Positions 10,594-23,147 of a DNA stretch of 64,000 nucleotides are shown here, piece after piece. Numbering within the stretch: the first letter of the stretch is position 1; every line of letters starts with the position of its first letter. The DNA comes from Aedes albopictus. Lineage: Eukaryota; Arthropoda; Insecta; Diptera; Culicidae. The position numbers and the translations under genes were made by a program. The notes beneath the pieces are model-generated. The model saw nothing but the letters and a program-made list of their open reading frames with translations, searched no databases and had not been told where the DNA came from. The stretch is taken from assembly GCF_035046485.1 (NCBI RefSeq), contig NC_085137.1:11548252-11612251 (forward strand). Direction: 5' to 3'.

Positions 10594-11567
10594 TGACTTT
10601 TTGGCCAAATTGATAATCTTATAATAAAATCCCTTCTTTCAAACATAGGCTGTTCTTTCAAGATGAAGTGTTCAGTTAATCATCAGTAATTTAAGTGCTG
10701 CTATATTTATTAATGCTTTTTTTTCGTTTACAACTGTTCTAGTATCTATAGGCATTATATGTAGTAGAAATCTTCATCAGAAATTCTCCCTTCTTGAATC
10801 GATTGACAAATATTCTGAAGAGTGCTTAGTTTAAAATCTATTTGTCAAACAAATGTTATTACTTTACGTTTCAAAGCCTGTAAATAAACATTAAAATTGA
10901 GCTCATAGACTTCTTTCGTAAGCAAGCATACTTTAGATTATCGCGATCGCGTGTGTTATACTTAGTATACTACTTTTTTGCTGATAATAAACTTTATCAG
11001 ATTACCACAAATACAACTAGGTACTCGTTTTAAAGGTATTATTGTTTCTAAAGGGTGTTTCGATTGAATATTAAAAAATAACACGAAAGAACAGCCTATG
11101 AATAAAAGAAGGAAAAATTATGATGAGCGTGTTCTTAGTTGAGTGCCATATCATTTTCAATCAGTACAACAAAAAAGAACGACCCATATTAAAAAAAAAG
11201 GACAAACCTTATGAATAATATTTTATCTCGTAAAATCCATGATAAGCGGGAATGCACAACATCAATGAGGTGCGAAAGTTTCTATGATCTTGATGTCTTC
11301 AACCATTCGTAAATTTTCTCAAATCTGAGGAGGTAAAAAATATTGAACAGTCTTTCTAAAGCCTGCATATCATCCATCTTTGTACTCAGGCTAACTTTCC
11401 GCAACTTCATCGAATAGTCGAATAGTGAAAATAATCAAGAAAATTATCAGTTCTAAAAATAGTATAATAAATATTTCGGGGAAACGGTTCGTTCGAGGAA
11501 TCGTTTTTCGGGGAAACTTCATTCGGGGAAATGGTTTTCGAGGAAATGTCGTACAATCAAGAGACGA

Positions 11568-12556
11568 ACCAGCCATGGGCTGAGAGTCTCTATAATAAAG
11601 ATTAATCAATCAATCAGTCCCAAGTAACATTTTTAGTTTTCTTATTGCCTACAAGATGTTGTTACAGTCAAACCCATAAAATTCATTTCAAAACTTAGTA
11701 ATCCTAACAGCTCTAATAAAACCGTGATAAAACTCTATAAAGCCCGAAAGGGCCCACCCTACAGGAGGTTGTTAAAACCATCCTTAAAACGTTCTATATG
11801 CTACTCGGTTTTATGACATATTCCTGTAGTCTGCTATACAGCAAAGATAAGATCTATTGTGTAGGCTGCAAGAAGGTCAACAAGCCGTATCAATGTTCGT
11901 AAAACATCTTGAATGAACGATTAAAACCTTAAATTAAATCTGAGATCTAAATCATCAAATGAATTGGAGTGAATTTCAAATTAATATAGATGCAAAAAAA
12001 TAATGTCAGTCAGTCATGTCCATGATATTTAATTGCAAATTTCTACGGCGTAAAACTCGGTTTCTATAACAGAGAAACTCATGCCATAAAAGTTTACTCG
12101 TATAATGCAATAAATTACTACTGAATAAGACGAAGCGCCTCGTCAGTTTGCAGTTTTGTCATATTAAAAATAAAAAGCAGGATTGAAGCTTACAAAACTA
12201 TGCATTGAAATTTCAACCCAAACAACAACATGGCGTGCACAAGCCGCAAGCAGGAACAGAACATCGTGGCTAAAAAATATGGATATCGTCAAGTTAAATC
12301 CTTTTGGTTTTAAATGAGATTGTTTAAGATCAGTTAGTGTAAAAGAAACCTGTTCTAGAGTTGCTGATCTTTATGATTACGGAGCAAAGTGCAGCATGCG
12401 CCCACTTATTCTTAACGCATATGATTTGCGCTACTCAAACACTATTAGGTTCTAAGGAAAGGCGGGTTCAGACTGACTGTTCTTAAGAACTCTCCGGTTG
12501 GCTGATAGCCGTCAAAAATGTAAACAAACAGGAATTTCATTCGTTCTCTAGTTTTT
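11568..12556. other. A/T-rich unrecognised DNA with one CCCAAGTAAC terminus
   Basis: A CCCAAGTAAC terminus like those of other MITEs in this window lies at 11619. I did not find its matching end, so it may be a truncated copy. The rest has no open frame above background and no family I recognise. Confidence 0.4.
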
Positions 12557-12855
12557 CAGAAGTCTTCTTCTTCTTCTTCTTCTTCTTCTTGGCGTAACGT
12601 CCTCACTGGGACAAAGCCTGCTTCTCAGCTTAGTGTTCTATGAGCACTTCCACAGTTATTAACTGAGAGCTTCCTCTGCCAATGACCATTTTGCATGTGT
12701 ATATCGTGTGGCAGGCACGAAGATACTCTATGCCCAAGGAAGTCAAGGAAATTTCCATTACGAAAAGATCCTGGACTGACCGGGAATCGAACCCGTCACC
12801 CTCAGCATGGTCATGCTGAATACCCGTGCGTTTACCGCCTCGGCTATATGGGCCC
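12557..12855 (-). mobile_element. tRNA-derived SINE with (AAG)n tail
   Basis: On the minus strand it starts GGGCCCATATAGCCGAGGCG, with an A-box-like start, and has a B-box GGGTTCGATTCCCGGTC. A body of about 180 bp follows (TCCTTGACTTCCTTGGGCAT, TGGTCATTGGCAGAGGAAGC), ending in a long AAG tail (CTT repeats at 12557-12588 on the plus strand). A second copy lies at 19522-19800 on the plus strand with very high identity. This resembles the abundant Feilai-type SINEs of Aedes; the name is a guess. Confidence 0.85.
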
Positions 12856-14930
12856 TCAATTTCCGCAGGCATCTCTGCTAGAATATCTTTCAACCTTTCC
12901 GTAAGAATCCTCTTAAAAATCCTTAAAAGAATCTGTAGAAAAAAATCCGAAGGAGGTAGATTGCATTGGATTCGAGGATTTTCTAAGAATTCTTAAAATC
13001 TAGGAAATCCTTGAAACAATTTCTAGAAGAGGCCTTGAAGAAATATCGTAAGGAATGTGAATAAATCTTGGAAATTTCCTCAACAATCTCTTGTAGAATT
13101 TCTAAAGCAATCCTTGGAGAATATTCTTGAGAAAGCTTCTGAGAAAATTTTGAAAGTGTTCTGAATTTCTAATTCTTAATGTATCCATGTATCATTTTCT
13201 AAAAAAAAACACATAGAGTATTTTTAAGAAAGTCCGTGGAAGGTTTCATAGATGAATGTTTCGAAATAATTCTAGAGGAATCTGTATTACAAAAAAATGA
13301 AGAAATTGATAGATGAATTTGTGGAACAATCTATGCAAGATTTTTTTTAAAGAAGTTCTTGAAGTATTTTCTAAAGGAATCCATGCAACATTTTTGAAAT
13401 TCGCCATGCAAGAATTTATTAAGAAGTTCCTGAAGAAATTTCTAGAGGACATTCTGAAATCAAAAGGAGTCTCTAGATGATTTTATGAGAAAATTTCTGA
13501 CTGATTTCTTTAAGATTCCCTGGATGTTTTTTTAAAATATATCAATGAGGAGTTTCCAAACAATTCCCTGGAAGAATTTCTTTAAGAATGCCTGGGAGAT
13601 TTTTTCAGAAACTCTCGAAAGATTTTTAAATGAATCTTAGGATGGATTTCAGCATGGATCCATGAAATATTTTTCGAAAATTTTATTTTTTTCAAATTGA
13701 TCATTGGAGAAATTCTGGAAAATCTGGACAAATTGTGAAAATAATATTAATTGAATTTACAATAATAGCCATAGGAGATCTTCTGAAAAAATCCCTCCCC
13801 AAGGGCAATCCCTGCAGAATATTTCACATTTTTGGAGGAATTTGTGAAGAAATATCAAAAAGATTTTCTGAAAGAAATTCAGATTATTGAAAAATAAAAT
13901 CGCAGGAGCAATTTCAAAAGCAAACCCCGGTAAAAGTTTTGAAATATATCCTTGCAAGATCGTTGGAGAGAATGCTTAAGAATTTCCGAAGGATTTTTCG
14001 ACAAAAACAAATATGAAAAGTCCCGAAAATAGATTGGGTAAATCTCAGAAGCATATTATAAAGAAATCCCTGTAGGAATTTCTGCGGAAACTCATACACA
14101 ACTTTCTTACACAGCTTTTTTTGAAATACCTAGAGGACTTTCTAGTAGAATTTCTAGAGAAATTGGAAGCTGCTGTGGGAGTTTCTGGAAATCCTGGAAA
14201 AAAAATCCACAGTACAATTTTGTATAAGAAACTTTTGAAACATTTTCTGAAAAACTCTGGAATAGTGTCTGAAGGCATCACTGAAAGTTAAATTAACGGA
14301 ATCTCTGGATAAACTGCTGAGAAAATGTCTAAAGAAATTTCGGAAGGAATTTCTGAACAAAATTTTGAAAGATTCCCTGGAGTAATGCTTGCTTAAATTC
14401 TCGGATATGTTTTTTGGAAAAAAAAAATATGAAGGACTTTCAAAAGTAAGTCATGCAAGATGCATTCAAAGAATTTACATTTGTGGAATTTGTAGAATGG
14501 GAGGACTTTAATATAAACAAATATCTGAAAAAAAATTCCGAATGAATTCATGGAAGATTTAGTAAAAGAGTCTGTGAGGGAATTGTTATCCGAATATCGA
14601 ACAAATTACAGAAAAAAAAGTTAAAAAGTTTTTTGAAAGAATTTCCGAAGAAATCTTAATGAAATTTTCTCAAGGAATCTCCAATGGATTCTCCAAACGA
14701 ATGCCTAGAGAAACATCTGAATAAATATCAATAAGAATCAGAAAAATTTCCAAAGTAATCCATGGCCGAAATGTTCAAACAATCTCTAAAATGCTTTAAC
14801 TCTGAAATGATTTGTTAACAATCATGGAGGAATATGGGTGTAGTAATTCTTTCTAGATTTCATAAAATAATTTTTTGTGGCACTTCTGGAGGAACACATG
14901 AAAGATTTTTATGAAATGCTCTGTAACATG
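12856..14930. repeat. Degenerate AATTTCTGGAGG-type repeat tract, 2 kb
   Basis: Units such as GGAATTTCTGAGAAAATTT, GAAGAATTTCTGAAGGAAT and CCTTGGAGAATATTC recur with strong divergence, in purine-rich polarity. The many minus-strand frames of 60-80 codons, rich in F/L/R/N (13246-14360), are translations of the repeat. Confidence 0.7.
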
Positions 14931-17130
14931 ATGATTTGATTTGGGAAGTTTTCTTCGGAGACCGTCTTAGTTTTATTTATGTGACACCACACAAAAAAAA
15001 TGAATATAAAGAACAAATTGATTTTAAATAACGGCGAAAGTAACGTGCTTGATTTCTCATTATCGACTGTCTTTTCTTCAAATTGAAGTGATAAGATGCA
15101 AGTTTGACTGAAGTTCTTTACGCTTAGACGCAGAATTGCATCATAATCTAGCGTTTTGTGGATAAAAAGTGTAACCATACTTGCATCTTGTCAATTTAAT
15201 TCGAAGAAGAGAGGATCGATGAGGAATAATCGATCATATTACTTTCTCTCTTATTTAAACTCAATCTAGAAATGACAAATTTCCCTCAGATTTACAACTA
15301 TGACGAATTCCATACATACATGAAGTAAGAACACAATTCATTGAAACTCCTATTGAAGGTAGTACTTTAGTGGAAAAATGGAACGAGCTCACCAGCTATA
15401 GGGGTATTGTTAAGATAAAATATATACCAAAGCCTCACCCAGAACTTTCAAAGAAAAATTCCATAGTAGCAATCCTATGACATCCTTGATAAAAACCTAG
15501 CTGCTCAGCCGAATTTCAATTCAAGAAAGTGAGTCACTGTAGTTGTGCTCGAATTCTGAATGTTATTTCTGGTGCTAAGGAGGCATTAAGCGAACGTTCA
15601 TTCTGGAAAGTGTTCGTCGTGTGTCAGATTTTGACTTGATTGACTTCCGGCTGTTAGATGAATTCTTTCGATAATAAAAAGTTATGAATTCTTATACAGT
15701 AGTTAACTGGTATCATCATATCACACAATTTTCACTGTCAATAAATTTTTAAACGTTGCAGATACCCTAAATCAAAAATTACGTATCCGGAATGTCCTTA
15801 AACAGTATCGATACAGAAAAACCATGATCGCCAAAGACGCTAGAGAAGCGCATAAAACACACAACCCTCTTCTTATCATCCAAAGAGCGGACCAGCTATA
15901 AATAAAATTTTGAAATGGGTTATTTCGCAAACACTTCCAGTAAAATATTCCCGGAGCCATATCCTTTCCTGTCACCAAGCAGATATCCTTGGGATAGATA
16001 AATCTTTGTATTGAGTTTTTTTTTATTATAAGGAAGCGCGCGCGTGTGAGTCGACAGGAAACTGGTGGCTGCCTTCGTCCCAATCTTAGGCGTCATGTTT
16101 GAATCTGACCAAAGAAACGGACAATTTATAGACGATTGATCGATTGCGCAAACATCACCCGTCCGTCCGTCCAATCACTGCCGTTGATGGCGATGCCGAT
16201 GCTGGTCAAACACTCGTTTGGGTGAAATGTAATGGGACTTTTGTGGGTTATGGACCCAGACGTGAATTTATAGCGGTTATTGCTGTAGTAAAATTCATCA
16301 AACACGATAAACTTTCCAGTTTTCCGTGATAAACTTTTGATTGATTTCCTTTTCTTTTCTTTCTCTTTAGGTAAGTCGTTTAAGGTGATACGAATACAAG
16401 CATTTTTAATCACACGTAAGTACGAAGATTCTTTACCCTTGCCATCGTCCTAACCGTTTCCGAATCAAAACCTAATAATCATCTCAGATTAGCTCGAAAA
16501 TACACAAACGGTTCTAATCTTGTGCCATTTCCTCCTTCCATTAAACGCATTCAAATGATTTCCAAATTTGCCACGGACATTCCCTGAAATGGCCCTCTCG
16601 GAACGAGTGAATTGTTCCGGCTGGCACCTGCTGCTACATAAAGTGGAACGGGATGGGTTAAGCGGTGGACATTTAGAGTGCTTCATACAGACAGCGAACG
16701 ACTGGTGACATCGCCGCCGAAGCAACGCCGACAACGACCATGATGATGATGATGGTCCATATAATCCGGACCAGCAGCAGCAGCAGCAGTGACTTGACTC
16801 AGATCAGACTCAGGTTACCGTGGCGGCGGCGGCAGCGGCGGGTAATCTTTTTAAATGGATCAAATTTAATTTCCGTTTTCCCATTAAAGATGAGCTGTTA
16901 TAACTGACTCCCCCAAACCACTTCTCCCTAGGCCAATCGGGTGCAGGAACCGTCATCATGAGTGGCAAGGATCAGGGTTCTTGCTTCCCCTCCACTGGCG
17001 TTAACACCTTGGCTGAGGAGAAAGAACTCGGACACTGGCACAGTTGGAAAAAAAAGTCTTTGAAAGACATAGAAATATGGATGAACAATAAAAACTAGAG
17101 ATTGATTATTGGAAAATGTTAGCATTTCGA
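14931..17130. other. Unrecognised non-coding DNA with short CAG, GGC and GAT runs
   Basis: No repeat family or exon was identified. Local simple runs: GAT at 16739-16754, CAG at 16771-16789, GGC at 16822-16840. Frames up to 113 codons lack domains. The composition is less A/T-rich than the satellite tracts, so it could be host intergenic or intronic DNA. Confidence 0.4.
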
Positions 17131-18060
17131 ATACTGTAAGACTCGAAGGTCTTCAATCATTTGACTTTCAAGACTTGAAAACTTGAAGGTTAAACACTTG
17201 AATGTTTTGAGACTTCATGAAATTATAGTTTTGAAGGCCACACAAACCATAAACATTTGAAGACCCTAAATAGTTCGAAGAACTACAAAGATTCAGACCT
17301 TAAAGACCTTTGAATACGTTGAAGACTAGAGACTTGGAAAATCGAAGTAATGGAGACTTAAAAACTGGAAGTTGACTTGGAAACTTGAAGGCCTTGGTAT
17401 TGTGAAGACTTGATGATCGTGAAACCTTAAAACCCTTGAAAAATTAAGGCTTTAAGACTTGACAACTTGAAGATCTTGATGATTTGTAGACCTTAAAGAC
17501 CTGCAGACTATGAGACTTGGAGTCACAAAGATGTTTGAAAGCGTTTCATAAAGTTTTAGGACGTTTAAGAAGTGTTTTAGAGGGCTTTGGAGATTCCCAG
17601 GATTTCAGAAGCGTTCCAAAGCGTTTCAAGGGGTTTCAGAAAGTTTCAGAGGGACATTAGGAGGCTTCAGAAGCTTACAGTTCAGTTTCACAGTGGTTTC
17701 ATGTGGGATTTCATAGGTGCTTCAAAGCGTTTTGGGGGACTTCTGTCTCTCTCTTGTAAGTTACACGGAGGTTTCTGGCGACATTCAGAGGAGGTTCATA
17801 GCGTTTCAAGGCGTTTCAATACGTTTCAGATAATATGAGGAGGTTTCGGAGCGGTTTTAGGGGGCTTCAGAGGCTCTCAGGTGAATTTCACAGAGGTTTT
17901 ATGAGGACTTCAGAGGCGTTTAATAGCGTTTCAAGGCGTTTCAATGCTTTTGGAGACAACCAAATAGGTTGGTAGTTTAGATGACCTATACTCAAAGGAG
18001 TTCGGTGGTCCTCATGCAGAGAAAAAACTCACCCCTTGATAGAACATAGTAGTTGCATAG
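17131..18060. repeat. Start of the ACTTGAAG-type satellite and a GCGTTTCAGGGG tract
   Basis: 17131-17530 consists of diverged CTTGAAGACTTGAAA-like units. 17540-17960 switches to a second theme, GGCGTTTCAAGGCGTTTCAG with GGGGGCTTCAGAGG, also tandem and diverged. Both are non-coding; the 83-codon frame at 17587-17838 is a translation of the second theme. Confidence 0.7.
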
Positions 18061-18101
18061 GGCTGTGCAATTTTAGACTTTAAACACGTGATTAACGCTC
18101 C

Positions 18102-18225
18102 TTAACCCGGGAGCGGTTGCGAGGTGTATTGAGTACACGCACCGTAAAAAATACACACTTTTGGTACACAGCGTGAGCGTGATGTCGCTGAAGGTGGTCG
18201 AAGACGCGACTGTTCGAGGGGTTAA
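18102..18225. mobile_element. Short TTAA-flanked MITE-like element
   Basis: TTAA occurs at 18102-18105 and 18222-18225. The ends TTAACCCGGGAGCGGTTGCG and CGCGACTGTTCGAGGGGTTAA are imperfect inverted repeats. A TTAA target duplication and CCC-starting ends fit the piggyBac superfamily. The 116-bp interior has no coding capacity. Confidence 0.5.
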
Positions 18226-18369
18226 CTTTTAACTCTGCTTTCTCCCCCCGTAAACCAACTTTATCCCCAATCTTTAGTATTCCAACTGCTCTGAACATAA
18301 TCAAATCCCATTTGGGTAACGTTACCTTAATGAAGGGACCTAAATAGATTTTACCTAAATGGATTCTAC

Positions 18370-18962
18370 CTAAATGGAGGTTTGAGTAGACCTTGAATTC
18401 AGAGCGTTCATGATTAACAAAATTTTTAATCATGATTAATCATTGATGATTAAAATTTTTATTTCAGTGATTATTGATTATGATTAATGATTAATTTGAT
18501 TTTGAGGATGATTAATGATTATGATTAATGATTAAAGATGGCTCATTGATTAAAAATCATGATTAATCATGATTAATCAATCACAAAAACTGGAAGTGAT
18601 TAAAATATATTCGTTGCTAAAAATATTTTCAAAGTTTCAAAAGTAAAAGGTAACTTTGTCTGGGAGATTTTTGAAAGAAGAATCATAAATCATAATATTT
18701 AGAACAGCATTTTACCAACTTTAATTGAATAATATATTTTATATGGTGAATCAGTTTAGGTAATGAATGATTAATGATTGATTAACTTTTTTTCTTATGA
18801 TTATGATTACTGATTAATGATTAAATAGCGAAATCAGTGTGATTAAGATTAATGATTAATGATTAAATGAGAAATTTTTGTGATTATGATTAATGATTTT
18901 TGATTAATCTTAATCATTAATCATTAATCATGATTAAATTTATGATTAATCATTAACGCTCT
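18370..18962. repeat. GATTAAT minisatellite (ATGATTAATGATTA-type)
   Basis: Dense runs of TGATTAATGATTAATGATT and the reverse-complement wording (AATCATTAATCATGATTAAT) fill 18400-18600 and 18755-18960, with about 150 bp of unrelated A/T-rich sequence between. Both orientations are present, so the block can fold on itself. It sits inside the ACTTGAAG satellite. Confidence 0.85.
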
Positions 18963-19521
18963 GGAATAAATAAATCCTTTAAGACCTGAAAACCATGGAA
19001 CCTTGAAGACTTAAATACGTGAATATTCATAGACTTGGAAACCAGAAGTCAAGGATACTTGTAGATATAAAGATTTGAAGATCTTGAAGACCTGAAAACT
19101 TGTTCTTGTAAACTTGATGACTTGAAGGTCTTAAAGATTTGAAAAAGATGTAAGTATTAAGGACTACAATACTAAAGAACCTTAGAATATTTGATTTGAA
19201 CCTTACAGACTTAAAGACTTGAGACTTAAAAACAGACTTAAACACTTGAGACTTGAGAACTTGAATACAAAAGGCCTGAAGACCTTGATACTAGAAGAAT
19301 TTAAAAACTTGAAGATTTGCAGACTAAAGATTTGAACAATTGAATACTTATTATCTTAAAGACTAAAAACTTGAATACCTGAAATTGTGGATGTCGGGAA
19401 TGCTTATAGATGTGAAAATATGAAGACCTTGATTATGTGAAGTCCTTCAAAATTAGAAGATCGTGAATGCTTCAAACCTGAAGAATAAAAAAAAAAAAGT
19501 ATAAATCATGAACACCTATTG

Positions 19522-19800
19522 AATAGCCGAGGCGGTAAACGCACGGGTATTCAGCATGACCATGCTGAGGGTGACGGGTTCGATTCCCGGTCGGTCCAGG
19601 ATCTTTTCGTAAAGGAAATTTCCTTGACTTCCTTGGGCATAGAGTATCTTCGTGCCTGCCACACAATATACACATGCAAAATGGTCATTGGCAGAGGAAG
19701 CTCTCAGTTAATAACTGTGGAAGTGCTCATAGTGCTCAACACTAAGCTGAGAAGAAGGCTTTGTCCCAGGAGGACGTTACGTCATGAAGAGGAGGAGTGG
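19522..19800 (+). mobile_element. tRNA-derived SINE, second copy of the 12557-12855 family
   Basis: Begins at TAGCCGAGGCGGTAAACGC with the B-box GGGTTCGATTCCCGGTC. The body is almost identical to the minus-strand copy 7 kb away. The tail is degraded (GAAGAGGAGGAG in place of a long AAG run), and the first bases of the head are missing. It is inserted in the ACTTGAAG satellite. Confidence 0.85.
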
Positions 19801-20299
19801 TATCGCCATTACCGTTTTCAAATTAAACGGTTTCGTTAGATCATGTGCTCAGACGAAGGCAAACTTGAGGATAATGAAGCTTTAAAAGAAGGAAGGCTTG
19901 ACGACTGACAAACCTTAAAGACTTGGAAGCCTTTGAACTTTGAGGTGAAAAAATTGGGTTACCGAATTGAAAACTAGAAGTACTTGCAGTTATAATTATT
20001 AAAAGACCGTTTAAACTTGAATTCTTTGCAGACTTGAAGATATTGAAAACCTGAAGAACTTCGAGACTTAAAAACAAAAGGTCAAATATGTTTGTAGACT
20101 TGATAACTAAGGCATTGAAGATTTGAAGACCCTTAGTACTTACACACCTCAAAAAGTTGACTGAATACCTTAAATATTATGAGACTTAGGGAACTTAAAC
20201 GCATAGAAGTCATGAAAACTTAAAAGACGAAAAGACCTTGAAGAGTTGGACATATCCAATACTTCGAAACATTTTGACCTGAAAACTTGAATATCTTGA

Positions 20300-20708
20300 A
20301 AGCAAGGTTGCAACCATTCATTTGCAAAGATTTACATTCATTTGTTATTATCTCCGTTCAGAAGCATGCTATCGAAAAACAATGTATGGATGAATTTAAC
20401 CTTGTAGTTTTATCTGAAAGTTTGCCGAATAACATTGGGGTCGCACACGCATTCCAAAGTCGTGAGCGAGCTGTGAAGGCAACTTTCCACAGCGTGAATG
20501 GAATTTACATTCACCGCGTGGAGAGTTGCCTTCACAGCTCGCTCACGACTTTGGTATACGTTTGCGACCCCAATGTTATTCGGTAAACTTTCAGATAAAA
20601 CTACAAGGTTAAATTCATCCATACATTGTTTTTCGATAGCATGCTTCTGAACTGAGATAATAGCAAATGAATGTAAATCTTTGCAAATGAATGGTCGCAA
20701 CCTTGCTT
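20300..20708. mobile_element. Near-perfect fold-back element, 409 bp
   Basis: Arms of about 190 bp, AAGCAAGGTTGCAACCATTC… and its complement ending …GCAACCTTGCTT, pair with very few mismatches around a short centre near 20500-20520. TTGAA flanks both ends and may be part of the target duplication. The mirrored frames at 20287-20586 (+) and 20410-20736 (-) encode nearly the same peptide because of this symmetry and are not genes. Low divergence suggests a recent insertion. Confidence 0.9.
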
Positions 20709-22904
20709 GAAAGATTAAATTACTTGAATAATCCAAGATTTAAAAGACCTTCTAGTTTGGAATATTAAAACACTTGCCAAGGGCTGAAAGTCTCGTTAAT
20801 AAAAACAATAATAATATAATAAAACACTTGAAGACTTGAAGGTTATCAACCCTCTCAAGACTTCAAGACTTAAAGCCCAGAAGAAATTAAAACTTGAAGA
20901 TCTTTAAGGCTTGAGCATTAAAAACTACAATATTTGAAGTCTTGATGATTTGTAGACCCTTGAGACCTGAAGGCCGTAAGGATTGAAGAAATTAAAAACT
21001 TGAATGCTCGAGTACCTTAAAAACAAGACGACCGTGAAGATTTGAAGACTTAAAGATCTTGAACACTTGAAGTTCTGGAATACTTGAAGACTAAATACTT
21101 GAAAACTATAAATCATAAGTAGTTGTAGACTTGATGACCTTGAAGATTCTGGGACCTATAGTATATAAAGATTGTAAAACTTGTAGACTTGAAAAGCTTG
21201 AAGACTCGAAAAGCTTGAAGACTTGAAGACAACAAAATTAAATAGTTTTGTAGTCAAAAACTTGAAAAACTAGAAGTCTTCGATCCTTGAAAACATAATG
21301 ATTTATAGACCTTGAAAACCTGACTATCTTTTAAACTTAAAGACTTCATGACCTGAGAGCTTGAAGGCCTTGGAAACTTTAAAATCTTGAAAGACTTCAA
21401 TATTTGATTACTGCATGATTTTGAAACTAGAAGTCTTGAATACTTGTAGACTTGAGGATTTAAGAACCCTGAATATTTAAAATCTTCGATGCTTGGATAC
21501 CTAATCGTTTTTAAAATCTTGAAGAATCTAAGGCGTTAATGGCTTGAAGACCAGATACTTGAACAATTGAAGACATAAAGATTTATTACTAGATATCAGT
21601 AGACTTGAAAAACTAGAAGTTTTTGATGATGTAATCATCTTCAAAACTCCACGACTCAGTAAACTTAAAGACCTTAGAGACTGTGATGATTTGTAGACCT
21701 TGATAACCTGAAGGCATAAAAACCTTTAACCTTCCAAAGATGTTAGTCTTAGCACACCACGTTGACGTACTGTACCTTCAGCATGACTGTCAGGGTCATA
21801 TTGATCCCAACATCCTACTTGGGTTAAACTAAAAACCTTAAAAACCTTGAAAGCCTTATGACTTAAGTACTTGAAAATGTGAAGACTTGAAGATCCTTAA
21901 GAAAAATATAATTCAAGAATCCTTGTAAACTTCAACATCAGAAGACCTGTAGACCTTGAAAACTTGAAGACCTTGAATATATGAATTCAAGATGAAGGTT
22001 TTGAAGACTTCAAAACAAAATAATTGAATACTGGAGTACTCAAATACTTTAAAAATCGTGCCACCATTTGGGTGCTTGTACTGTGTACACATAACGATGT
22101 GTAGATCTTGAAATCTTGAGCAATCTGACAACCTCAAAATCCTGAAAATTTTGATTACTTGGAGACCTTGCATTCTTAAGGATTATATGCCTTGAAAGCT
22201 TAGTGCCCTGAACACTTGAACATCTTGAAATGAAAGGCTTGAATACCCTTTACAACTCCAATTATTGAAAACTAGAATTCTTGGATATTTGTAGACTTGA
22301 AGATTTCAAAAACTTGAGTACTTGAAAACCTTGTGGGCTTGGTTATTTTGAAGGTTCGAAGACTTGAAGACTAAATACTTGATCAATTGAAAACATGAAG
22401 ATTTTGAAGACTCGTAGACTTAAACTATGTGAAGATCTGCAAATTTTGAGGGTATGAAGAAAACTTGAAGACCTTGATGATTAGTAAACCTTTGAGACCT
22501 GAAAACCTTAAGACTGGAAGTCATAAAGTCCTTGAAAATTCGAATATCTTTAAGGCTTGGAGAACTTGACGACTTAAAGGCTACAAAACTGTGTACTAAA
22601 AGACCTAGAAAACTTGAAGCTCTTGAATATTCGAGGATCAATAGCATGAATGCTTTTAAAAGTGAAAGCTTAACAGTTTAAAGGTCTTAAAGAATTGAAG
22701 ACCTTCGTCTCAAAAAAAAAATAACTTCTAGAAGTGTTTAATACTTGATGATTTGAATACTTTGACAGAACATTAAGACTTGGAAAATAAAGTTTAAGTA
22801 TATTTGTCCATTTGATAAGTAAGGCCTTCTTGAAGACATGATTATCTTGAAAAGTTGATGGCTTCTAGACATGATGAGCTTCCAGATTGGCAAACCTAGG
22901 AGAC

Positions 22905-23147
22905 CTCCTTGATTTTAGATCTTCGGGGCAGTTTCGGTTCAAAAAGCTACAAGTATTCAAGATCTTTAAGTGCTCCAGATCTGCAAGTCTTCCAAGTTTT
23001 TAGTCGTCCAGATCTTCAAGGATTTTAACTTGAAGATCTCAACGACGAAAAAACATGGAAGACTTGTAGACCTCTTGAACACTTAAAGATCCTGAATACT
23101 TGTAGCTTTTTCACCCGAAACTGCCCCTAAGATTTAAAATCAAGGAG
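22905..23147. repeat. Inverted duplication inside the ACTTGAAG satellite
   Basis: CTCCTTGATTTTAGATCTTC (22905 on) is repeated inverted, ending …AAAATCAAGGAG at 23147. Arms of about 110 bp share GGGGCAGTTTCGG and AAAAAGCTACAAGTATTCA with few mismatches. The arms are built from satellite-like wording plus a unique outer part. Confidence 0.75.

Larger units (their letters stand above)
9015..11567. mobile_element. Outer TIR element with CCCCGAAA-rich ends and 8-bp target duplication
   Basis: The left end starts GATTGTACGACATTTCCCCG (from 9023). The right end is its reverse complement, CGAGGAAATGTCGTACAATC (to 11558). Both subterminal regions carry iterated CCCCGAAAA units (9038-9110; reversed at 11476-11545). 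The flanking octamer AGAGACGA occurs at 9015-9022 and 11560-11567, as expected for a hAT (8 bp) or near-MULE (9 bp) target duplication. No transposase ORF remains. It contains the inner element at 9200-10593. Confidence 0.72.

Noticed and set aside
11619..11940. Complete CCCAAGTAAC MITE starting at 11619
   Set aside because: Only one terminus found; the matching GTTACTTGGG end is absent within several hundred bases.
12770..12850. Possible tRNA genes at the SINE heads (also 2030-2110, 7140-7200, 19525-19600, 30831-30880)
   Set aside because: A- and B-boxes are present, but acceptor stems do not close and long non-tRNA bodies follow, so these are SINEs.
20287..20736. Two frames on opposite strands coding similar peptides (MDEFNLVVLSES…)
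   Set aside because: The similarity follows from the perfect inverted repeat of the fold-back element, not from coding.
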